Below are positions 46,628-53,047 of a stretch of DNA of 64,000 bases, one piece after another (positions within the stretch are counted from its first letter, which is position 1; each line of letters starts with the position of its first letter). Made by a program: the position numbers and the translations under genes. The DNA lies in NCBI RefSeq assembly GCF_007995245.1, contig NZ_VCBA01000008.1, forward strand, positions 1,940-65,939. The letters run 5' to 3'. The notes under the pieces are model-generated. The model was given only the letters and a program-made list of their open reading frames with translations, did no database searches and was not told the DNA's origin. This DNA is from Tateyamaria sp. syn59. Its GTDB lineage: Bacteria > Pseudomonadota > Alphaproteobacteria > Rhodobacterales > Rhodobacteraceae.

Positions 46628-47122
46628 ATGAGCAAACACATGCTGGTGCACCTGAACGTGGTGCGCCCCCTTGGTGCGTTCAGTGCCAGCCACCCAAACG
46701 CGCAATTTTTCTTTGGCGAGCTGCCCAAGGTCTTTGCGAAGGCCAAGGCCGATGACGGCTTGTTCTGGCACAACCACGGCGCCCGAATGCCGGATGGCAG
46801 TTATGGTGGCATGAACGATCTGCTGGGGCTGCAAACGGAGCGGACGGAGGACAATTTCCACATCCTCACCATGGCTGGCTGGCGGGATGCGCAGGCCGTG
46901 CACCGCTTTGCCTACCGCGATCTGTTGCACCGGGCTGGCATGAAAACCCTGCGCGACTGGGTCGACCGGTCGGAGGGTGCGACGATGGTCATGTGGTGGG
47001 CGGAGCGCGGCACACGGGTGGCAATGGAAGACGGGTGGAACAGGCTACAAAACCTTCGCAAGAACGGTGCGACGCCCGACGCATTCACGTTGCAAAACCG
47101 CTTCGCCCCACCCGGAGACTGA
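46628..47122 (+). CDS. DUF3291 domain-containing protein
   Basis: 164 residues. The arrangement LVHLNVVRPLGAF ... DNFHILTMAGWRDAQAVHRFAYRDLLH ... TMVMWWAERGTRVAMEDGWNRLQNLRKNG matches the DUF3291 family (alpha/beta-barrel monooxygenase-like fold), whose biochemical role is unknown. GAAGGGGAAG precedes the ATG. Divergent from gpmI and followed by two strong hairpins. Confidence 0.83.
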   Translation: MSKHMLVHLNVVRPLGAFSASHPNAQFFFGELPKVFAKAKADDGLFWHNHGARMPDGSYGGMNDLLGLQTERTEDNFHILTMAGWRDAQAVHRFAYRDLLHRAGMKTLRDWVDRSEGATMVMWWAERGTRVAMEDGWNRLQNLRKNGATPDAFTLQNRFAPPGD

Positions 47123-47136
47123 GGCAGTCTCCGTCT

Positions 47137-47201
47137 GCTTTCCGACGCGGAAAGCCGGAGTAGTGCACCGGAAAATGCGTCGTTTTCTGCGTCAGAAAAC
47201 G
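47137..47201. terminator. Two consecutive hairpins between convergent genes
   Basis: GCTTTCCG (47137-47144) pairs with CGGAAAGC (47148-47155) around ACG, and CGTTTTCTG (47181-47189) pairs with CAGAAAACG (47193-47201) around CGT. Both are perfect. They lie between convergent stops at 47122 and 47210 and could serve either strand. The T-rich bases are inside the stems. Confidence 0.55.
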
Positions 47202-47209
47202 GCCCTCGC

Positions 47210-47665
47210 TCAGCCGATGCGCTCCGGCAGCCCCCTGCCGTTGTTCCACCACCGATGCGGATTGTCGCGATTGGGATCATAGGCGGCACGGCTCGCCCAA
47301 TCCTCGCGCAGAAAGATCACCGGCTCTTCGTAGTGATGCACCTCCAGCACCGCATCCATGACCTTCTCCAGCACGGCCACATCCCGCTCGATGGAAATCT
47401 TCAATTCGACCATGGGATAGGTCTCGGTCCCGCCCGCCTCGAACCCGTCCACATGGGTTGTGGTGGTTGACCCGGCCTCGGGCTGCGCGGTCTCCATGCC
47501 AACGGCAGAGATGCTGGCATTGCGCTGATACCGACCATATCCCAGCGGATGCACCGCCATGACCGCATCAAGGATGCGGTCTGTATCTTCGGGCAGTGTC
47601 TGTATTTCGAGCGTCCAAACCGGGATGAATGTGCCCGACCGGGCCTTGTAGGTGTCGAGTGTCAT
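47210..47665 (-). CDS. Conserved small protein of unknown function (GlnB/CutA-like fold suspected)
   Basis: 151 residues, family not named with certainty. The pattern LEIQTLPEDTDRILDAVMAVHPLGYGRY ... MVELKISIERDVAVLEKVMDAVLEVHHYEEPVIFL looks like the ferredoxin-like repeat seen in CutA and the NIF3 insert (VHHYEEP), which is inference. The C-terminal tail is rich in Trp, Arg and Asn. ATG 47665 is supported by GAGAGG 6 bases upstream. It starts 10 bases after the dnaE2 stop, so the two are probably cotranscribed. Confidence 0.6.
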   Translation of the reverse strand: MTLDTYKARSGTFIPVWTLEIQTLPEDTDRILDAVMAVHPLGYGRYQRNASISAVGMETAQPEAGSTTTTHVDGFEAGGTETYPMVELKISIERDVAVLEKVMDAVLEVHHYEEPVIFLREDWASRAAYDPNRDNPHRWWNNGRGLPERIG

Positions 47666-47675
47666 GCGCATCCTC

Positions 47676-50648
47676 TCAATCCGGATTGCCACGGGTGAAA
47701 CTGATCTTTGACAGGTCAGGGGCCTGTTGCGTTGCTGGCAACACCTCCACCGCTGCCGCACCCGGCGTCAGGATATGGCGCAACAGGCCCACGGGATGGG
47801 CGCGCAGGGTCAGGCGGGTGGACACGTAATCTTCGACCACCTCTTCGCCCAACGTCATCTCGGGCAAGAGTGCTGCAGGCTCGTCCACCACCTCACCATC
47901 CAGATCCTTGGCAAAAAGCGGCAGTGCAGGGCCGGGCGCGATGGCCTTGGCCTGCCACAACGCATCGCGCCGGTTGATGCCCGCCCCGGCAAAGGCATCT
48001 GCCTCGGCCAGCCGTTCGATCACCGTCACGCCCACCCCGGCACGACGCCAAATGTCCTGCACCGACTGGTAGCCATTGCCACGGGCGACCGTAATCCACT
48101 CGGCATCCTCTTCGTTCAGCCCTTTGATCTGCCGGAAACCGAGACGCAGGGCGAGGCCCCCCTTCCCGTCCGGCTCCATCACGTTGTCCCAAAAACTCGC
48201 ATTCACACAGATCGGGCGCACCTCGACCCCGTGCTCGCGCGCGTCCCGCACGATCTGGGCCGGGGCGTAGAACCCCATGGGCTGCGAGTTGAGGAGCGCG
48301 CAGGCGAAAATGCCGGGATGGTGGCACTTGATCCAGCTTGAGGCATAGACCAGCAGCGCAAAGCTCGCCGCGTGGCTTTCGGGGAACCCGTAGGAACCAA
48401 AGCCTTCGATCTGCGAAAAACACCGCTCGGCAAAATCATCGTCATAGCCGTTCTTGCGCATGCCGTGCAGGAACAGCGCGCGAAACTCGCTGACAGACCC
48501 GTGTTTTTTGAACGTCGCCAGCGACCGTCGCAACCGATCCGCCTGATCGGGGGTGAACCCCGCCCCCACGATGGCAATCTGCATCGCCTGTTCCTGAAAG
48601 AGCGGCACGCCCAGCGTCTTGCCCAGCACCGCGCCCAATTCGTCCGAGGGGAAGCTGACCTCCTCCTCCCCGTTGCGACGACGGATATAGGGGTGCACCA
48701 TGTCGCCCTGAATGGGACCAGGACGGATGATGGCCACCTCAATCACCAGATCATAAAAGTTGCGCGGCCGCATCCGGGGCAGGAAGTTCATCTGCGCCCG
48801 GCTTTCCACCTGAAACACCCCGATGCTGTCGGCTTTGCACAGCATGTCGTATACGCGCGGATCCTCTTTGGGCAGAGTCGCAAGAGTGTAGCTTTGCTGA
48901 TGATGCATTGTAAGCAGGTCAAAGGCCTTACGGATGCATGTCAGCATCCCAAGGCTCAGCACATCCACTTTCAGGATGCCAAGGCTGTCGATGTCATCCT
49001 TGTCCCAGCAGATAACGGTGCGGCCCTCCATCGTAGCGTTTTCGATGGGCACCAACTCGTCCAGCCGCCCCTCGGTGATGATGAAACCGCCCACATGCTG
49101 GCTGAGATGCCTTGGAAAGCCGTTGATCTCATAAACCAGTTCGATGGTCTGCTGCAGGCGGCGGTCGCGAAAATCGAGACCGATCTCGGCCATCCGCTCC
49201 GCCTCCAGCCCCTTGGTCGAGAAAAAGCCCCAGAGCTGAGACGACAGCGCGGAAATGGTGTCCTCTGTCAGGCCCATGGCGCGGCCCACCTCGCGAATGG
49301 CACGCTTGCCCCGGTAATGAACCACCGTGGCGCACAGGCCCGCGCGTTCCCGGCCATAGGTCTTGTAGATGTGCTGGATCACTTCTTCGCGTCGCTCGTG
49401 TTCGAAGTCGACGTCGATGTCCGGCGGCTCATCGCGTGCCTCGGACACAAAACGCTCGAACACCATGGTCCCCATCTCGGGGCTGACGCTGGTGATGCCC
49501 ATGCAATAGCACACCACTGAGTTCGCCGCTGAGCCCCGCCCTTGGCACAGAATGCCGCGGGACCGGGCGAAGTGGACGATGTCACGGACGGTCAGGAAAT
49601 AGGGTTCGTATTTCAGCTTGGCGATCAGGGCGAGTTCGTGACGCAGCAGGGTCTTTGCCTTTTCCGGTGCGCCCGAGGGGTAGCGCCATTCCAATCCCTC
49701 ATAAGCAAGGCGTTCGAGGCGCTGGCTGGGGGTTTCGTTCTCGGTGATCTCGGATGGGTATTCGTATCGCAGCTGATCAAGCGAGAAATCGAGGCGAGCG
49801 GCCAATTCACCGGACCTGTGCACGGCGTCTTGATGCCCTGCGAACAGGCGCAGCATCTCCGCCTCACTGCGCAGCCGCCCCTCCCCGTTGCTGAGCGCGG
49901 CTCGGCCCAGCGCATCGACGCGGCATTTGAGGCGAATGGCGCTGACCACATCCGCGAGCTTGCGCCGCGCGCCGTGATGCATCCGCGGCGCGGCAGAGGC
50001 GATGGTGGGCAAGCCAAGTGCGCGCGCCTGGTCCGCGATCAAGTCAAAGCGCGGCGTGTCGCGACCGTCATAGCGAGGGTGCATGAGCACGTGAATCTTC
50101 CCGGCAAAGCGGCGCGTCAGCCGTCGCGCGGTTTGCATCCAATCGCACGCGCCGCCCTGCACCGTCTGCGCCTGTGGCCAAAGGAGCAGATGCAAACCAT
50201 CGGCAAAATCTTCAAGATCGCTGAGGTGCAGATTGCACTCGCCCTTTTCGGCATCCAGGCGACCCTTGGAAATAATCCTGCAGAGCGACCGCCACCCTTG
50301 CCGGTTGATGGGTAAGACGGTGATGGGCGGGGCATCGGAAAACATCAGCCGTGCGGCAGGGATCAGGCGGGGGACTACGGTGATGGGCGCACTTGGCGGG
50401 GCGGGGATATGCGCGGGCCTTGGCGGGCCGATCAGGCCGTGCACAGTATCGAAATCGCGCCGCTCCTTAACGCTGCGGGCAATCACCTTGGCCTGGGTAT
50501 GCGCCCGCACGATCCCTGCCACCGAATTGTCGTCGGCAATCGCAATCGCCTCCATGCCGATCAGGGCGGCACGGTTCACATACTCCTCGGGGTGCGAGGC
50601 CCCGGTGAGGAAGGTGAAATTCGACGTGATCGACAGTTCGGCGAACAT
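47676..50648 (-). CDS. dnaE2: Error-prone DNA polymerase DnaE2, short C-terminus
   Basis: 990 residues. PHP-like domain at residues 1-200; polymerase palm with PPDIDVDFEHERREEV and LGILKVDVLSLGML (catalytic Asp residues present); fingers and helix-hairpin-helix region follow. It performs SOS mutagenic translesion synthesis, usually with ImuA and ImuB. Two oddities: the protein stops at DLSKISFTRGNPD where relatives continue into an OB-fold (full-length forms I know are about 1,050 residues or more), and the PHP segment reads ELSITSNF, lacking the usual His. imuA/imuB are not adjacent. A LexA-box match lies in the promoter. Confidence 0.9.
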   Translation of the reverse strand: MFAELSITSNFTFLTGASHPEEYVNRAALIGMEAIAIADDNSVAGIVRAHTQAKVIARSVKERRDFDTVHGLIGPPRPAHIPAPPSAPITVVPRLIPAARLMFSDAPPITVLPINRQGWRSLCRIISKGRLDAEKGECNLHLSDLEDFADGLHLLLWPQAQTVQGGACDWMQTARRLTRRFAGKIHVLMHPRYDGRDTPRFDLIADQARALGLPTIASAAPRMHHGARRKLADVVSAIRLKCRVDALGRAALSNGEGRLRSEAEMLRLFAGHQDAVHRSGELAARLDFSLDQLRYEYPSEITENETPSQRLERLAYEGLEWRYPSGAPEKAKTLLRHELALIAKLKYEPYFLTVRDIVHFARSRGILCQGRGSAANSVVCYCMGITSVSPEMGTMVFERFVSEARDEPPDIDVDFEHERREEVIQHIYKTYGRERAGLCATVVHYRGKRAIREVGRAMGLTEDTISALSSQLWGFFSTKGLEAERMAEIGLDFRDRRLQQTIELVYEINGFPRHLSQHVGGFIITEGRLDELVPIENATMEGRTVICWDKDDIDSLGILKVDVLSLGMLTCIRKAFDLLTMHHQQSYTLATLPKEDPRVYDMLCKADSIGVFQVESRAQMNFLPRMRPRNFYDLVIEVAIIRPGPIQGDMVHPYIRRRNGEEEVSFPSDELGAVLGKTLGVPLFQEQAMQIAIVGAGFTPDQADRLRRSLATFKKHGSVSEFRALFLHGMRKNGYDDDFAERCFSQIEGFGSYGFPESHAASFALLVYASSWIKCHHPGIFACALLNSQPMGFYAPAQIVRDAREHGVEVRPICVNASFWDNVMEPDGKGGLALRLGFRQIKGLNEEDAEWITVARGNGYQSVQDIWRRAGVGVTVIERLAEADAFAGAGINRRDALWQAKAIAPGPALPLFAKDLDGEVVDEPAALLPEMTLGEEVVEDYVSTRLTLRAHPVGLLRHILTPGAAAVEVLPATQQAPDLSKISFTRGNPD

Positions 50649-50680
50649 GGAAACAGCAGATTCGGTGGCAGCAGGGTGTC

Positions 50681-50709
50681 AGTATATTCACTTTTTGTTC
50701 TCATTTGAA
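50681..50709 (-). promoter_or_regulatory. dnaE2 promoter with LexA-box near-match
   Basis: On the minus strand TTCAAA (50704-50709) and TATACT (50681-50686) are spaced 17 bases, giving a -35/-10 pair 33 bases before the dnaE2 ATG. On the plus strand ATTC-N7-GTTC (50686-50700) matches the alphaproteobacterial LexA box GTTC-N7-GTTC at 7 of 8 positions and lies exactly between the two promoter elements, ideal for repression. Confidence 0.65.
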
Positions 50710-50721
50710 CGGTCGAATTTC

Positions 50722-50765
50722 TGGGGCTCTGCCCCGTCCTTCGGACCCCCCGGGATTTTTTGAAA
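50722..50765 (+). terminator. GC-rich terminator-like element in the dnaE2/DUF1203 divergent gap
   Basis: GGGGCTCTGCCCC folds into a small stem, followed by GTCC-TTC-GGAC and CCCGGGATTTTTT. The block resembles a terminator element common after genes in Rhodobacteraceae (recognised from memory). No plus-strand gene ends here, so it may be a relic. The 263-base gap 50649-50911 otherwise shows only the dnaE2 promoter. Confidence 0.45.
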
Positions 50766-50911
50766 CAGGGAATTCGGACCGGTCCGCACAGCGGCAAACA
50801 CGCCGGGGGAGTGTTTGAGGTCCGAATGGGCGGAGTCAGAGAACGGTTGCGCATCATTCGGGTCGCGTCCGGTCAGGCAAGAATGGAAACATCGTGGAAA
50901 GGAGACACACC

Positions 50912-51379
50912 ATGCCCACATTTTCTGCACTGCCTACCGATGTCGTTGAGGCCTACCGCGCTGGTGCCCCCGACGCTTTCGGCAACCCGCCCGAGCGCCA
51001 CATCTCGAACGGATCCGGCAACCCGTGCCGACACTGCCTGCGCAATGTGCCAAAAGGTGCCGAGATGCTGGTGTTGGCCCACAAGCCGTTTGAGGGCACG
51101 CACCCATACGCCGAGGTCGGACCGATCTTTCTTTGTGCCGATCCTTGCCCGCGCGGGGGCGGCGATGACCTGCCGCCGATTCTGACCACTTCGCCGGACT
51201 ATCTGCTCAAGGGATACGGGGCGAACGATAGGATCATCTATGGCACCGGCGCGGTGACACCAATGCCAGAAATGGGCGATCGGATTGCCGCCATTTTTGC
51301 CAATCCGGACGTCGCTTACATCCATGTGCGCTCTGCCCGCAACAACTGCTATCAGGCGCGCATTGACCGCGCACCATAA
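50912..51379 (+). CDS. DUF1203 domain-containing protein
   Basis: 155 residues. The family pattern CRHCLRNVPKGAEMLVLAHKPF, with FLCADPCPRG and YIHVRSARNNCYQARIDR, matches DUF1203. Biochemical role unknown. The cysteines in CRHC and CADPC suggest metal or redox chemistry but this is not shown. ATG 50912 follows GAAAGGAG at good spacing. Confidence 0.87.
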   Translation: MPTFSALPTDVVEAYRAGAPDAFGNPPERHISNGSGNPCRHCLRNVPKGAEMLVLAHKPFEGTHPYAEVGPIFLCADPCPRGGGDDLPPILTTSPDYLLKGYGANDRIIYGTGAVTPMPEMGDRIAAIFANPDVAYIHVRSARNNCYQARIDRAP

Positions 51380-51448
51380 CCCCTTGTCTGTGTTATCCCG
51401 TTGGCCCATAAACGCGTCCGCACGCGCACCAAGCCAAGGATAGCCAAC

Positions 51449-51622
51449 ATGCCCATCGACGCGCCGGAAACCAAGACTGTCCACACGCGTCGGATCGCAT
51501 GTGATGGCGGCGAGGGGCCGTTGGGCCACCCACGGGTTTGGTTGCAGATCCCAGAGGATACAGGCTGGGTCGAGTGCCCCTATTGCGATTGCAAATACAT
51601 TTATGCTGACAGGAACACCTGA
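51449..51622 (+). CDS. CHCC-type zinc-finger domain protein
   Basis: 57 residues. Cys18, His27, Cys43 and Cys46 ([28 protein letters not shown]) form the zf-CHCC pattern shared with the mitochondrial complex I subunit NDUFS6. Small alphaproteobacterial proteins of this type are linked to complex I assembly by homology. ATG 51449 is supported by AAGGAT upstream; the frame is open further back. It stands alone between DUF1203 and a convergent secreted protein gene. Confidence 0.85.
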   Translation: MPIDAPETKTVHTRRIACDGGEGPLGHPRVWLQIPEDTGWVECPYCDCKYIYADRNT

Positions 51623-51627
51623 CCGCG

Positions 51628-52080
51628 TCAGCCTTGAGCGCGCATCGCCTGCGCCACGCAGGCCGCAATGTCGGGGTCTAGGCCGCCATCCGTCAGAATA
51701 AATGCTCCGATCCGATGCCCGGCCCAGAATTGCAGCCGATCCCCACCTTGGGTGCGGCCGCGCCCTTTGGCTGTCCCGGATGAGCGGTCGAAATACGTGT
51801 ATGTGGCGCGCCCGCTCATGCCATCGGAACAGGAAAACTCTGCGCGTCCGATCCCCAGCGCCGTGCGCCTCCACGTTCCCGAACAGGTCGCACCGGACAG
51901 GCCGCGCGCCTCAAGCACACCACTTTCGCGCCCAAAGGTGCGGCCCACATAGAAGTCCTGGCCATCAAGCGTGCAGCCAATGAACGGTACGCAATAATTG
52001 TTCTTGAGCGTGCAGTTGTCATCCGCGCGCGCTGGCAGGGCAAAGAAAACGAACACAGATAAAAGTGTGAGCCAACGCAT
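51628..52080 (-). CDS. Hypothetical secreted protein
   Basis: 150 residues. A clear signal peptide (MRWLTLLSVFVFFALPARA, cleavage near residue 19) is followed by a small domain with six or more cysteines (CTLKNNYCVPFIGC, CSGTW, FSC) that could be disulfide-bonded in the periplasm. Family not recognised. ATG 52080 is chosen for GGAGG about 5 bases upstream. It converges with the zinc-finger gene, 5 bases apart. Confidence 0.7.
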   Translation of the reverse strand: MRWLTLLSVFVFFALPARADDNCTLKNNYCVPFIGCTLDGQDFYVGRTFGRESGVLEARGLSGATCSGTWRRTALGIGRAEFSCSDGMSGRATYTYFDRSSGTAKGRGRTQGGDRLQFWAGHRIGAFILTDGGLDPDIAACVAQAMRAQG

Positions 52081-52194
52081 CTGCGCCTCCGTCTTGCAAA
52101 GTCGTGTTTGGCTTAGCACCACCATTTCCGAAGATCGACCATGCTATGGAGGGGCCGGCGATACCGTCACGGCCGCATCCGTGCCAACCTGCCG

Positions 52195-52944
52195 CTAATC
52201 ATCAATCACCTGCCGGATCAGCGCATCCACCTGCGTCTGCACCCGCGCATTGGCCTGCTCGATCTTCTCCGACAGCTCCCGGATCTCGGTCGCGATGATG
52301 GCAAAGCCGCGGCCCTGCTCGCCCACATGCGCCGCCTCGATCGAGGCGTTGATCGCGATCAGACCGACATTCTGCGATATTTCACTGATCTCGTGCAGGG
52401 CGCTGCGGGCGTCATTGCCAGTCTGGGTGGCCGTTGCCCGCCGCGCCACGCGGTCGCCGTGCAATTCGGCACTCAACTTGTTGACCAGCTTGGCAAAGTG
52501 CTCATTGAACGCGGTCGCAGCAAATCGGGTCATGCCGCGCAACCGGTCCGTGTCACATGTGCCCTGCTCAAAATTGCGGACCAGATCGGTAACGATGGAG
52601 ACGAATGTGCGCATGGCCTCAATGCTTTCGGGCATGTCAGCCACCGTTTGGCGCAGCCAGTTCAGCGCATCGGGATCAATGCCCTGCTCGGGCTGCCCCC
52701 CCGCCAGAATGCGCACCCCCGAATGGGCGCCGGGCATGGCTCGCTGAATCCCCTCCAGGCATTTCTGGCGGTCTTCAGGACTGTCAAACAGCATGCCAGC
52801 AGCGCAATACAACGTTGCCCGCGCGCAATGCGAGCGGATCATGTCCACCGCGCGCAGCAGCTCAACCCGCGCCGCAATCCCGGTTGCCCCGGATTGCTGG
52901 CCCAATACATCAGTCACATCGCCCAGGCGGTTCATCGCGCTCAT
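52195..52944 (-). CDS. Soluble methyl-accepting chemotaxis-like signalling protein
   Basis: 249 residues without membrane segment or signal peptide. The last about 75 residues carry the chemoreceptor tip (ISQNVGLIAINASIEAAHVG, then EQGRGFAIIATEIRELSEK), which contacts CheA/CheW. The N-terminal 150 residues are helical with several cysteines and no named sensor domain. The signalling hairpin is short, with only a brief return helix. The start is uncertain (ATG 52944 or 52935; neither has a good ribosome binding site). Divergent from polA. Confidence 0.77.
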   Translation of the reverse strand: MSAMNRLGDVTDVLGQQSGATGIAARVELLRAVDMIRSHCARATLYCAAGMLFDSPEDRQKCLEGIQRAMPGAHSGVRILAGGQPEQGIDPDALNWLRQTVADMPESIEAMRTFVSIVTDLVRNFEQGTCDTDRLRGMTRFAATAFNEHFAKLVNKLSAELHGDRVARRATATQTGNDARSALHEISEISQNVGLIAINASIEAAHVGEQGRGFAIIATEIRELSEKIEQANARVQTQVDALIRQVIDD

Positions 52945-53047
52945 GCGCCCGTTCTGGCAAAACGAAGTTAACAAAACGCTTGTGCTTTTACCTTTTCGGG
53001 ATTCGTGGCACATCACCGGGACGCGGACAGACAAGGGGGCGGATCAC

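Noticed and set aside
44908-46755. Long plus-strand open frame opposite gpmI
   Set aside because: The minus strand encodes a full gpmI with all active-site motifs; the plus frame has no homology features.
52793-53047. N-terminal extension of polA by 85 codons
   Set aside because: It runs through the divergent gene and promoter; family alignment and a ribosome binding site support ATG 53048.
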